NCBI GenBank assembly: GCA_020152595.1
Contig: JAIGNY010000693.1
Location: 147,446-211,445, forward strand
Origin: Chiridota heheva
Lineage: Eukaryota; Echinodermata; Holothuroidea; Apodida; Chiridotidae
Direction: 5' to 3'
DNA: 64,000 bases
Below are positions 26,646 to 37,840 of this stretch, in pieces. Position 1 is the first letter of the stretch. Every line of letters begins with the position of its first letter. The notes beneath the pieces were generated by a model. It ran no database searches and was not told the DNA's origin. It saw only the letters and a program-made list of their open reading frames with translations. The translations under genes and the position numbers were made by a program.

Positions 26646-27239
26646 CTAAGCTTGTATATCAAGTTATTTAGCTGTGTCTATCAAACGGTTAAGCGGTGTC
26701 TAGCTGTGATCATTTCCGTCAAAAATGGTGACTATTTTTTTAGGAATACATTATTCATAACATACGTAGTCAAGACACATTGACGTACACGTATTTTTTC
26801 TGTCTGAATTTTGGCGATACATGGGATAATACATTTAGGTTTGGCACTGAGAAGGCAAAGGCAAACTTATGTTACACTGCATATTAATAAAAACACATGT
26901 TCGAAAGGTAGGTACTGTAAAACAGAAGTCATATTCATAAGCTTTTGGAACGGGACAAAATTGTGTGATTTTTGCATCTGTCCGTGTGTTTGTGTGTGTG
27001 TGTGTGTGCAACAATTCATTTTGTGTCGCTTATAACTAAAAAACTTGAAAACACTCATGAACCAAAATAGGTGGGCGGATACTCCTGGCCTGAAAATGTT
27101 GCATCCAAGGTTTTGGGGTACAAAGGTCAAAGGTCACAAGTCAAATCGGACGAGTTTTTGGTGGTGGCTCTATCTTTTGAAGGAATTACTTGGTATCTGT
27201 ACAATTGCATAGGTGGATGGGGTTTAACATTTTCACAAA

Positions 27240-28270
27240 ACCTAAAATTAATTGGAAGTCAAAAGGTCATGGGTCAAAGGTCAAATAAGTGTTCTTTATG
27301 TACAATTCTGCGGATTCTTAAAGCCAAAAAATACAAGACCTAAACCACTCTGGAGTCAAAAGTTAAAAGGTCACAGAGCTATTGACCTTTTCTTACCATT
27401 TCCTTATAATTATGGAATGGTACGTGGGACGTAAGCATGAATGTGTCATACAGTAGAGTACGATAAATTTGAACAATTTCGGCAGATATTTCAGTAATTA
27501 GGTCAATGATCAGAAGTCAAATATGTGATTTAGTAGTAAACATGTACTAATTTTTACATTTTTGCGGCATTTTAAACTCAAAAAGTACAAGACCTATACT
27601 AACCCTATCTTGTACCATGACACATTGGTATATTAATTTTTGACCGTAGATTCTAAGGTCAAAAGTTTGAAGGTCACGGAGCTATTGACCTTTTTTTCAT
27701 TATTCCCTATAATTATGGTATGGTAAATGTGACGTGAGCATGAATGGTGTCATACAGTAGGGTGCGATGAATATGAAAAATTCAGAAATTATTTAGGTGA
27801 TTAATGTGAAGGGTCAGAGGTCAAATATGTGATGTTAGGGGTAATTATGTACTAATTTGTACATTTTTGCGGCATTTTAAACTTAGAAAGTACAAGACTT
27901 ATACCAACCTTATGCTGTACAATAATACCTTGGTACATGAATGTGTCCCGTAGACTCTGGGGTAAACAGGTCAAAGGTTACAGACCTATTACCCTTTTTT
28001 CACCATTTACCCATATAGTGGTGGAATGGTAAGTGTAACGTGCGCATGAATGGTATCATACAGTAGGGTACCACATATGTGAAAAATTTCAGAAGTTATT
28101 TCACTGATTAGGGTAAAAAGTCAGAGGTCAGAGGTCAAATATGTGATTTTAGGAGGTATAATTATATACTAATTTCTACATTTTTGCGGCATTTTAAATT
28201 CAAAAAGTACAAGCCTTATACCAACCCTATGTTGTACTATGATACATTGGTACATGAATTTGTGTCCCCG
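27240..28270. repeat. ~305-bp satellite array, inverted counterpart of 1-2880
   Basis: Landmark GTCAAATATGTGA occurs near 27516, 27820 and 28134, with a decayed unit near 27282. The units are reverse complements of the units at the left end of the window. The array ends at about 28270. Confidence 0.88.
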
Positions 28271-28499
28271 TAGACTCTGGGATCAAAACGTGAAAGTTCT
28301 GTTTGTACTCCAATGGGCAGTACAATCCATCAACATGCCTAAAGAAAGATAGCCAAGCCTGTCCCAACATCTGCTTGTACTTGAGCTCGCATGGCCAGTG
28401 CAATCCATCAAAAGTCACAGAGCTATAGTGACCCTGATAGCTATTTCTCCCACTATGCTGTGCGTTTAAGGTGATGTTATATGCAACTCCGTGAAATGC

Positions 28500-28650
28500 T
28501 TTTTTGTTGTATCTACAACAGTTTTCTACCAGGGATCTGACAATGATAGGAATAGTGGATCATGTGCGGTGAGTCGACCAGGTACTTGGTGGTTTAGTAG
28601 TGGTTGTGGTTGGGCCTACTTCAACGATAGGTAAGTATTAGGATGACTTT
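28500..28650 (+). pseudogene. FReD exon, frameshifted paralogue of the 40.05-kb exon
   Basis: Reads QQFSTRD with a one-base loss inside DRD, then SDNDRNSGSCAVSRPGTWWF, SSGCGWAYFNDR and a stop. The tail aligns at DNA level with 40203-40245 (GACTTTCAAAAC against GACTTCAAAATG), so the two are paralogues. The upstream acceptor region is replaced. Confidence 0.75.
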
Positions 28651-29187
28651 CAAAACTAAAAAAATGAATCATTTGCTGAATATCACATTCCATGGTTTTG
28701 TAGAAGACTTTAAACGTGCGAAATAACGACAGAGCAAATCGTAGGACTAGACTATAACAGTTTGAAGAAATAAATTGTTTAGGTTGTCGTCTTGTCAATT
28801 TATGAAATTAACATTGCCCGTATCTACTGCGCATTAAAAGTCAACGTTATTGTATGATTACTCAATATTGACATTATATTAATATAAATCATTCAGAAAA
28901 TCATACTTGCTTGTATTATTTGAACTTGTGTTGGTTTTATGAACATTGTGTTACAGAAATGTTTAAACTTTTTTATTTATATATTCCGTCTTACTTTACA
29001 CAGAAAAATTGGATAAATTGTAGCAATTAAAATGTAATACTAACGGTGAAAGATTCATGTTTACTAAAAAGTAAACAGAAAGTTTTTCTGATTTGTAATA
29101 TATTGCTATTGTCCCTGGTAAAATATTTACAATTAAATTATGCTGCACTTAGATTATGATGCATTTATGTGAAAAGATTAATAAAAG

Positions 29188-29436
29188 CAATACGTACAAG
29201 GAGAATCAGGTCGAGGAGTGTGCTGGGCTTATTTTAACTCGAGTCAAGGTTACAATTTATCCCTGAAATTTACGGATATGAAGCTGCGTTTCAAAAAGCA
29301 AGTGGAATTTTGTCTAAAAAGTCACCATACATTGATAATTTTTGCTTACCTCATGAATGAAGGAACATTTTGGATAACTAAACATTTCAAAAATAAGTTA
29401 TTTGGGGTCAATTCAGTTTACTCCAACCCATTTTGA
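29188..29436 (+). CDS. FReD C-terminal exon
   Basis: The open frame reads QYVQGESGRGVCWAYFNSS, QGYNLSLKFTDMKLRFKKQ, then a 40-residue tail to a stop at 29434-29436. GV.W and SLKFTDMKLR are close to the family consensus. The junction before QYV (AAAAGCAATACG) lacks the expected CAG/ATACG. It is a close paralogue of 49698-49883. Confidence 0.75.
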   Translation, partial: QYVQGESGRGVCWAYFNSSQGYNLSLKFTDMKLRFKKQVEFCLKSHHTLIIFAYLMNEGTFWITKHFKNKLFGVNSVYSNPF

Positions 29437-29439
29437 TAT

Positions 29440-30240
29440 GAAAAAGGACGGTTTAGCGACACACTTGCATGTTGTCGGGACATGACAGAAATGCATACAG
29501 GTTGACAGAAATGCAAATAAATGTTTGAATAATTGAATATAGGCTGGTAGAAAAGCATATAATGGGAAACAGCACAGACATGGGTGACATAAATAAATCA
29601 TTTGGTAGCAGAGAACGGTAGCAGACTCAAATTACAGAAACTAAATCAGTGAACTTGTTTCTTTTGAAGCTTACGCTAATTGAGGTCTACTGTATTTAAA
29701 TGTAGGCTACCACTTATCACCTGAAACATTGTAGTTTACTTATACTTTTCTTTTAAAATTTACGCTTGACGTAATGAAATATAAATGTCTGAAGATCTAT
29801 GTCACCTGGAGTGGCTTATGTTTCAGGATGTACTTACTGATATACATCTTACACTTTAAGCACTCACATAACGAAGTAGTATTTTAGTAAAGTAATTCAC
29901 ACTGAATTACAGAAAGATAAATACATTTCGTAGCAGTGAATTGTATCATGCACACGACAGTACATGCTGGGTTAAATAAAGTCATATATGGTGTTAGCAA
30001 TGCATATTGCATGGCAAAGAACAAAATGGGGGTAAGTGAGCAGTATGAATATCGGGAAATCAAATTTGGTAGTGCAAATGCACAGTAGATCAGAAAGGAC
30101 GTAATGAGCAGTAGAGAAAACTAGACACCAAAAGGTTATGTGGTTCCGATACCTTCCGATATCCTATTAAATGGCACTCCTACATTATAATTAACGTGTG
30201 AAGATATTCAGATCTGCTTAATTTCAATCTGTTAATCAAT
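29440..30240. repeat. Degenerate minisatellite and anonymous sequence
   Basis: Loose ~30-bp repeats of the type GACAGAAATGCATA at 29480-29620 and again near 30000-30090, related to the array at 31.38 kb. The remainder is anonymous. Confidence 0.55.
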
Positions 30241-30241
30241 T

Positions 30242-30613
30242 AGAGGTCCCAGTGCATTTCAATTTCAAGTCAGCATATGTTTCATGGCCTCGTCCTCTCC
30301 AAACAAAGGAATGTTTTAACAGTACAAGTAGAAGGCGAGGGTGTTGAAAATGCAATGAATATTCATTGCACTTGAGGGATATGGGTGGAGCCATGAAATA
30401 TAGCGGTGGCTTGGGCTTAATTCCAATCTGTGCAGGCGTTAATCACTTAAGGGCCACGGTCCATTTGAATATAAAGTCAGCATATATTTTATAGCCTCTT
30501 CCTCTCCAAACAGATGCATGTTTTGACAGTACACGTGGGAGGCATTGAGGGTATTGAAAATGCAATAAATACTCATTGCACTTGAGGGATATGGGTGGAG
30601 TCATGAACTATAG
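30242..30613. repeat. Direct duplication, period ~207 bp
   Basis: Two units share CATTGCACTTGAGGGATATG, GGGTGGAG, TCCTCTCCAAACA and GTCAGCATAT. They lie at 30242-30403 and 30449-30613. Confidence 0.85.
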
Positions 30614-30720
30614 CTGGGGCATAGCAGCTTAATTCAAAGCTGTACAAACGCTTATTTCGAAGCTGTGCAAGGCTTAATTCCAAACTGTATGGGAGATTAA
30701 TTCCAAGTTGTTATAGGGGA

Positions 30721-31220
30721 TTAATACCTTATTTATGCCAAAGAAGATACAAAGCATATATGGTTATCAAAATATGAGCATTTGAAGAATTTTACATTTT
30801 GCCCCGCCCACTCATTAATATGCAGGGTATCTATACCAAAACAATAGGGACCATCTATGGGTCATTATGCATCTATGTGCCAAATATGACATGGCACTGA
30901 TGTATGGTTCACGAGATAACAAGATACCGTGTTTACAAGCTGTTTTCAGTAGAACCACATTATGCTCCGCTTACAATTCATATAAGTGGTTTTGAACATT
31001 TTTATAAGATGGGTATCTTTAACACCTTATTTATGCCAAAGAAGATGCAAAACCGACTTATGGTTTTCAAAATATGAGCATTAGAAGATTTTCACATTTC
31101 CCCCCGCTTACTCATTAATATGCACGATATCGATACAAAAAGCAAGAGGAACCATCTATCGGTCATAATACATCTATGTATTAAATATGACATGGTATAG
31201 ATGTACTGGTCGGGAGATAT
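30721..31220. repeat. Direct duplication, period ~298 bp
   Basis: Two units share ACCTTATTTATGCCAAAGAA, CAAAATATGAGCATT, ACTCATTAATATGCA and AATATGACATGG. They start near 30721 and 31019. Confidence 0.85.
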
Positions 31221-31379
31221 CGTATTTACAAGTAAAGCGTTACATACATACACACATACATACATATTGACACGCGACTACATAGGGCCCTGATACTGAT
31301 AGTATCGGAACCAAATATGATGATACGAATGTATATTGGAACAAAAAAATATTGGGTGACAGCAAGTGGGTTGGTAAAA

Positions 31380-31720
31380 ACGAACATCATGGATGGTGAA
31401 AATGCATAATGGATACCAACATTACATATTGTTTGGTGGATATGCATACTGGGTGGCAAAAGTGCATATTGGGTGACATAAATGTATAGTATATTGTGTT
31501 GCAGAAGTGCATACTGGGTAGTGAAAATCCATATCGGGTGGCAAAATGCGCACTGGGCGGGAAGCAATCATAATGAGAGGTCGAAAGGCAAATTGGGTAG
31601 CACAAATGAATACTGGGTGATAGTACTGCACTTTGTGTCTCAGATATGAAAACTGGGTAACATAAATGTATACTGTGAGGCAAAAATGCACATTGGTGGT
31701 AGATTTTGGGTGGCAACATA
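31380..31720. repeat. ~29-bp minisatellite
   Basis: Tandem degenerate units of the type GGGTGGCAAAAATGCATACT, about a dozen copies. They produce overlapping His/Cys/Tyr-rich open frames on the minus strand that are artefacts. Confidence 0.8.
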
Positions 31721-32669
31721 TCATAACGAAAGAATGGCAGCTCTGTAAACTACACATTCGGCTACCGAAGTGATAACGTTTTAGAAATACGAATTGGGTA
31801 AAAAAAACTCAGTCTTGAGTGGGAGATGAACGACAGAGAACATAATTGGTGACCGAGGCGGAGACAATTCACTTTTCCGATTCGTGTTTGCCACTAGAAA
31901 AACCTACCGCTTTTTAGATCAGTGTATGGGTGTAGATAAATAAAGCTAATGTAATTTCTACAAATGACATATTTCTGGTTAGAGCCATCAAACTAATAAT
32001 AATGTAGTTGTTAAACTTCAATAGGAGAGAATAGGAAATGCCAAGCTCACAGGCAGGGCATCTTTTATCATGTGATAACTCGGGAAATATTAGAGGTTCC
32101 TTAAATATGCACCCAGACTCCCACTCAATAATTTGCAATACGAAATATGATAGGGTGGTAGTTTTTATACAAGTATCAAAATTAGGCCAACCTTTGCATC
32201 AAAGATTAAGGAACACTGTGTGTAAATCAGTGATTTGATTTCGCACTGTTCTGTAATCAATTCAGTGAGTAAAGGTTGTATATTGTATCACCATATAATA
32301 CATTTACATTGAGATTGGTCAAGCACAGGGTTGAAAAACGTGATTTGATTTTTTTCTGATTGTTTTGTAGAATTGAAAATTTTAGATCAGCCAATTAAAA
32401 CAACAAATAATCACCAAACAATGGAATGCTTGATTCAGAATGACCATTTTCTCCCATTAGTTATTCCATATTTTAAATCATACACTATTTACTTCATTCC
32501 TGCCTAATTTCATTGTCAAGGCATTCCTTTTGGATCACGACAAAGCGCAAAATAACAACGTTTTAAAGTTTTACCCAGGAAATACATAACAAGTAATATA
32601 CTGAGGTAGATCAGGGCAGGAAGAACCAACACATATTGTTACGTTCACCAGGCTGTAGCATGCACGTAT
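31721..32669. other. Anonymous sequence
   Basis: No recognisable feature. A 66-codon open frame at 32038-32238 (+) has no family signature. Confidence 0.5.
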
Positions 32670-32692
32670 TCAACAATAGACACGCACAAGAG

Positions 32693-32738
<46 letters not shown>

Positions 32739-32840
32739 AGCTATCATGGTATAGTTTGGTATAATTGTAAACCTTCGTCGACCTACTCCCTAAAATTCAT
32801 AGAAATGAGGCATTTTAAGATAATTTTGACATGTATCCCC
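32650..32840 (+). pseudogene. FReD C-terminal exon interrupted by (CT)20
   Basis: GCSMHVFNNRHAQE (a diverged GCS.AYLNGRYAQG) is followed by a CT dinucleotide run, then GIVWYNCKPSSTYSLKFIEM. The two halves are in different frames (67 bases apart, one over a multiple of three) because of the CT run. The WW strip and calcium loop upstream are absent. Confidence 0.75.
32696..32735. repeat. (CT)20 microsatellite inside a FReD exon
   Basis: Forty bases of pure CT, positioned where other cassettes have the codons after YVQGG. Confidence 0.95.
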
Positions 32841-33493
32841 ACCTTCGTGGTATAAAAAAAAATGAAAATGCGAATTCACTTGTGGATTATTCAGAATTTT
32901 CTGTCACACCAGTGAATTTTTAGAGATTTTAAAGAAAACATAAATAGCAAATATAAAACAACGGCTATGATTGTCAAAAAGACCTGTTCAAATGACTTAT
33001 CAGCAGTTTGATCTGATTTTACTACAGTAATGTACTTCAATAAGTAAACCAAAGTTATCAACAATATTTCCTAAAATTCCTTTACCGCACAAGACAAAGG
33101 CAAATAAAACACTCATATATAGAGGGATGGGTTCAAAAAAAAAAAAAAAACAGCCCGCTTGATAATGTCTATGTTCAAAAAATGACTTGGATAGAAAAAT
33201 AAGTTCACCACCATAATATACGATTTCATTATATGTTTTAACCTTTCAAAAGTCGCCAGAAGTGATCATCGAAATTGTATTTTTCACATCCAGCTAACAA
33301 TTCAGTTTATTGTTCTCTTTTACATGTGAATTCTTTCGAGAATTCTTTCGTGTATGCTTTGAACGGCTAAAATTAGCTGTTGAATGTTAAATGTTTTTAT
33401 TACAAAAAAGTATCATGGTATCTGTTTAAATAAATTTAGCAAGATAAGAACTAGAGTGACATGCTTCCGAATTGAAAATACTTAAAACTGCAG

Positions 33494-33852
33494 GAGACAG
33501 CATGTACATAAGCTCTGGTCACTATTCAAACAACATCAACCAACATTTTTCTACCAAAGATCGAGACAATGATATGCGTAGTGATTCGTGTGCTACGATC
33601 GCACCTGGTGCATCTTGGTTTATTGATTTTGCTCAGGCTTACCTCAACGGAAGATACGTCGAAGGAGGATCTACCTCTAGCTACGGAGTTTGTTGGTTGA
33701 CATATGGAGAAAGGAACACTTGTTATTACTTAATAGAGTCAATGGTAATGAAGCACGGCTTCATTTGGCAAAGGCCGTTTTTATTTCCGTACTATTTTTA
33801 TAATGGAAACAAATCGCATTTTTTATTCGCTTTTTGTAAAAATAAACTTTGA
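33494..33852 (+). CDS. FReD terminal exon, full length and open
   Basis: The acceptor AAAACTGCAG is followed by an uninterrupted ~119-codon frame: GDSMYISSGHYSNNINQHF, STKDRDNDMRSDSCATIAPG, ASWFIDFAQAYLNGRYVEGG, STSSYGVCWLTYGERNTC, YYLIESMVMKHGF and a hydrophobic tail. The calcium-loop Asp residues and SCA are intact. WW is SW, and the Cys usually found after WWFN is Phe, so the second disulfide would be lost. SLKF.EMK is diverged to LIESMVMK. It is the longest undamaged cassette and a strong candidate for a spliced exon. It cannot be a standalone gene because it has no signal peptide or N-terminal FReD half. Confidence 0.85.
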
Positions 33853-33859
33853 TTGTTGT

Positions 33860-34957
33860 AAAAATAAACTTTGATTGTTAAACATATTTCATTTGTAATA
33901 AATATTCAACTATTAGACAAGGTTTTTCTTGGGTATTAGACTAACGTGTCCGTCGTCGGTAAATACTAACATATATGTGTCAAACTGATAACAATAAGCC
34001 GCCTTAAAATAATTATCAACCAAAAACATGCAAACTTTACAGAACTGTATTTATTAGTCTCAACTGCCCTATTGGAAATATTTGTTGCCGTAGATATTAA
34101 TTTCCATGAGAAACTTGGCTAAACCTTCTTGAACGCCACATTCTATTCACGAACTAAATAATTGTAATAAAACAATTTTCAGTTGGTATTGGTGAATGAT
34201 AATCAGAAAATTCCTTTTACCTCGCTATTTAGAAAAGTTTTAAAGTGTTTTGCCAAACAAGTTTGAGAAATTATCCTCTTAGAAACATAAGCAATCGATC
34301 ATTTTCTTTTTGGGTGAAGGTGTATGGGGTAAAGAGGGGAGGTGAATTTAAGCATATGTGCATATGTAATTTTTTTTTTTAGGTTCTACTCACATATATG
34401 TTTGGTATGAATGACAAAATTCGTTGCAATTTGCAATGATGTCCAGCTTTTATATTTCAAATAGTTATATTGCAACATTTATAATTGCTCGGTAGATTTC
34501 CAAACGGTTAATAAAATTTTACGAACAATCAGTAGGATTTGATGAAGTTTTTTGGTTAATATGCATTATCAATTATCCATTCATTTCATTTATGTCTTTT
34601 GCATTTTTGTTTTATGAAAATAAAACGGAAATATCTTGACAATTAATTTGTGCGTCATCTTTGCTATAATGATCATCTCCACGGATGATACTAAATCTAT
34701 TTAACTGGAGCTTCTATATAAAATGTATATAGCCTCCTCTCCACCGTCTGAATTGTGTAGTGTCAGTTCGTGTGGACCTAATGCATTTTAAATCAAAACT
34801 AAGAAACAAACTTATATATTTCAATGACCATGCAGAGAAAAAATATTGATCTATTGACAACACTCTTTTTATGCAATTTAAGAGCTTTAAAATCTTATAG
34901 TCGAATGTCAATTCATGTTATGATTTCGCAAATAACAATACCACAACTTATTGTAAG
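33860..34957. other. Anonymous sequence
   Basis: A short direct duplication of TAAAAATAAACTTTGATTGT lies at 33837-33880. Otherwise nothing is recognised. Confidence 0.5.
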
Positions 34958-35125
34958 GTACGTATCTACCGTTAAGCTAAGTATAAATGCAATGAATGAA
35001 CCACCACGCACCTGGGTAGAATTCTGCGCATGAACTGTAATAGCTACCGCTAGAATACATACCTCTGTTACATCCATCATTGTTGTGATTTTTGGTAGAA
35101 AATTGTTGATTGTTATCATTTATTG
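34958..35125 (-). pseudogene. FReD exon, cysteine-rich variant, one in-frame TAG
   Basis: The minus strand reads NDNNQQFSTKNHNNDGCNRG, MYSSGSYYSSCAEFYPGAWW, FIHCIYT, a stop (TAG at 34977-34979), then LNGRYV. The long loop between NND and SCA has one Cys (the partner is Gly-flanked). DRDND is altered to NHNND. Confidence 0.78.
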
Positions 35126-35266
35126 AGTTAACGAAACATGTTCTTTGTTATTCGTTGCTACATGTATATTCACCCTAAAACTTTCCTTCTTTTTTCCCCT
35201 CCAAATTTGGCCTTTATTATGTGCAGAAATTATCGTGAACAGTCATAAAAATCTAGCAGTATAGAA

Positions 35267-35328
35267 AAATCTCTGTCTCCTCTAACCATCAATTTACAAA
35301 TCTCTGTCTCCTCTAACCATCAATTTAC
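35267..35328. repeat. Exact 31-bp tandem duplication before a splice acceptor
   Basis: AAATCTCTGTCTCCTCTAAC and the 11 bases following it occur twice back to back (35267-35297, 35298-35328). They are immediately followed by CAAGTGCAG, the acceptor of the next FReD exon. The unit is pyrimidine-rich. Confidence 0.95.
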
Positions 35329-35337
35329 CAAGTGCAG

Positions 35338-35711
35338 AAGACAGCATGATAGTGGGCCCTAATCATGGAGCAAATAACAACAACCAACAGTTTTCTACCA
35401 GAGATAGAGACGATGTCGGATAGAGTGGGTCATGTGCAAGAGATTATGTTCCAGGTGCGTGGTGGTTTAGCAATTGCGGCTGGGCTCTCCTCAACGGCAG
35501 ATACGTACAAGGAGGATTATCTGGATGTTTGCAGGGAATAAACTGGTATACATTTGTAGCAGGAGACAGTTGTACACTCTCACGAAAATTCACGGAAATG
35601 AAGACCATCACATATCATTCTAAAATTATAAATTACCTTCAATTAATCGCAGGACATCCAGATAAAGAAATTACAATATTTATATACACAGAAGATTGTA
35701 TTAATATGTAA
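35338..35711 (+). pseudogene. FReD terminal exon, full length, one in-frame TAG
   Basis: The acceptor CAAGTGCAG is followed by EDSMIVGPNHGANNNNQQF, STRDRDDVG, a stop (TAG at 35421-35423), SGSCARDYVPGAWWFSNCG, WALLNGRYVQGG, CLQGINWYTFVAGDSCTLSR, KFTEMKTITYHS and a long tail to 35711. Except for the single nonsense codon the whole terminal exon is intact, including WW, both framing Cys and KFTEMK. Confidence 0.85.
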
Positions 35712-35961
35712 TTTATAAGCGTCCGGTGTACACTGGTTTCATTTCGTTGCTGTTTAGTTTGCTAGTCGGTATTATAATACAGTGTTGTTTTAAGGGAAGA
35801 TTTGTTTTCCTGCCATCGTCCCTTTCTTTTGTACCTTGACCAATTACGCAAATTTAATCAACATTAACCAACATACCTCTGCATTGAAGAATTATGTGAG
35901 AATAGGTAAACACACCATTACAAACAGTTTATTGTAATATTTGGTTTCACAATTATCAAGA

Positions 35962-36205
35962 TGTTCAGGGGCCCAGTGGTTAAGGAGTCAGGCTCGTATA
36001 TCAAATGAACCCGGTACCATTCCCATCGCTGATCGTGTCCATGAGCAAGACAATGTACTCTACTTGTTCAAGTCCGTTCAGCTGTAAAATGAGTACCAGC
36101 ACTGCAGGGATTTAATCTGAGATGGACCGGCGTCCTGTTTGGGGGGAATCATGCGCTCTAACCCACTTACGTCAAAGAAACCAGAGATACAAACCGGATT
36201 GATGG
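35962..36205 (+). mobile_element. tRNA-derived SINE
   Basis: The head GGCCCAGTGGTTAAGGAGT fits a tRNA A box and CGGTACCATTCCC a decayed B box. The body contains ATGAGCAAGACAATGTACTC, GTAAAATGAGTACC and GATGGACCGGCGTCC, words I recognise from widespread tRNA-derived SINEs of marine invertebrate genomes. The end is unclear. Confidence 0.65.
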
Positions 36206-36374
36206 TTTTTATCGCTAGAGTATGGATACAATTTAACATATTCGCAAATATTGGACTAACATAAACGAATACTTTCATCTTTTTGTGCTCCTCAATTTTT
36301 TTTTTTTAAATTCCGGTTTGCCATCTTTGTGAGTTTAACAGATATTGATTGCTTTGTGACAACACAAGCAACAT

Positions 36375-36869
36375 GTGAGTGAAGTAATTTTTCCGAACAT
36401 TTGTTTGATGACAGAGCAATACGACGTAGTATCGGCAACAAATGTGTGCGTACGCAAACAGGGAAGAAAACCATTAAAGACGAATACGAAATCTACTACT
36501 GACATTCTTCTTAATTTACAAAGTTCCAAAACAATGCAAAACTTATTCAATGTGAATTATAGAATCATCAATACTGCTATGAGTTATAATTCACTTTGTT
36601 CAGATGTGTCACTTTACTATCACACGACGATTAATGCCCTTAGACGAGAAGGTATTCAAATACTATTTCTAATTCGGTATCCGGTCGAAGAAATTTCCAT
36701 AGCCCTGTGTACAAAAAATGATATTAAAGTTTACGCAATACTTCTCTTTTTCGCTTTGTTTTCACTTGGTAACTTCCTTAAATTATCTGTTTATACAATT
36801 ATAACATCGCCATTGCACCTACTAGTGAACCCACTCATGGCCAATACACTGCCATCATTACGACTGTAA
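36375..36869 (+). CDS. Unidentified ORF, 164 codons
   Basis: The longest open frame in the window not explained by a repeat or transposon. The N-terminal half is polar. Residues ~115-150 hold hydrophobic stretches (YAILLFFALFSLGNFL, then LHLLVNPLMA), which could be a membrane segment. I recognise no domain, no homologue in the window and no splice signals. In AT-rich DNA a frame of this length may be chance. Confidence 0.25.
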   Translation: MSEVIFPNICLMTEQYDVVSATNVCVRKQGRKPLKTNTKSTTDILLNLQSSKTMQNLFNVNYRIINTAMSYNSLCSDVSLYYHTTINALRREGIQILFLIRYPVEEISIALCTKNDIKVYAILLFFALFSLGNFLKLSVYTIITSPLHLLVNPLMANTLPSLRL

Positions 36870-36899
36870 AGATTTATAATTCAGAAATTATTATGTGAT

Positions 36900-37840
36900 G
36901 CCATATCATACAAATCGTACATCCTCAATATCACCAACACTCCTAATTGTTACCGTGGCTCTTCTAAATCATCACCGATCAAGAGTCAGTATTATCATAT
37001 CAAGCAGAAGTGTCACACTTTCACCCGAATTGTCTCAAGAAGTCATCATAACAAAATGTGCTTCTCCCATTAGATCGAATCGCTACCCACTTATATCAAT
37101 ACCCATCCAAAAATATCACCTGCCTTTCAAAAACGGGTACTGTCACAACTCTACTCAACCACATCGTCATCCTCCCACCGACCCACATCGCCACCCTCCC
37201 ACCCACCCACATTGTCATTCTCCCACCCAACCGCATCGTCATCCTCCGATTCACACACATTTCCACCAGTTATCTCCTCCAACCCACCTAAAATCTTTTT
37301 CAACCATTCAAATTCCAACCCAAATCTTTCACCCCAAACCAATCTTTCAAAAATTTCACTCTTCCAACCACCCAAATTATCATCTTCCCACCCACCCACG
37401 TCGTATCCACCCACCACATACAACGTCATCATCCAACCACCCACATCGTCATCCTCCAACCCACCAACATCTTCACCCTTATTCCTCCCATATTTTCACC
37501 ATTCAACCCACCTAAATCTTCACCCTGTAAACAACCTTCAAGATCACTCTCCCACCCACCCACATCGTAATCATTCCACCCACTCACATCTTCATTATCT
37601 TCACCCACCAACATCGTCATCCAAAATCTCAGCCAACCATCTTTCTAAAACATGCCAGCCTTTCCACCCCACCCACATTTTCAACCTTCAACCCACCCAA
37701 AATTGTCACCCTCCAACCATACTTAAAACATCCTCCAACTCACCCACATTCCACACCTTCTACCAGCCATCATCCTCCAACCCACCTAAATTGTAATCGT
37801 TTCAGCATCACCATCCAACCACTCAAATCGCCACCTCTTC
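36900..37840. repeat. C-rich minisatellite (CCACCCACC type)
   Basis: Degenerate ~24-30-bp units of the type CCACCCACATCGTCATCCTC with variable TCATC/TTCACC spacers. They generate long Pro/His/Thr/Ser-rich frames on both strands (206 and 194 codons on plus) that are translations of the repeat. Confidence 0.85.

Larger units (their letters stand above)
25065..27310 (+). repeat. Segmental duplication copy C
   Basis: Repeats copy B with a period of about 2.26-2.31 kb and then runs into the second satellite array. Copy A runs into the first array in the same way but inverted. Confidence 0.88.

Noticed and set aside
28624-28636. Perfect splice donor AG/GTAAGT at the end of a FReD exon
   Set aside because: DNA-level alignment with 40203-40245 continues through the site, so it is probably a mutated AGATACGTA and not a real exon end.
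31226-31757. 110-113-codon His/Cys/Pro-rich minus-strand ORFs, superficially zinc-finger-like
   Set aside because: Three overlapping frames of the ~29-bp minisatellite. Cys and His spacing follows the repeat unit and not a finger consensus.
36895-37796. 206- and 194-codon Pro/His/Ser-rich ORFs
   Set aside because: Overlapping frames in a C-rich minisatellite. Several frames are open at once, which is a signature of repeat bias, not of coding.
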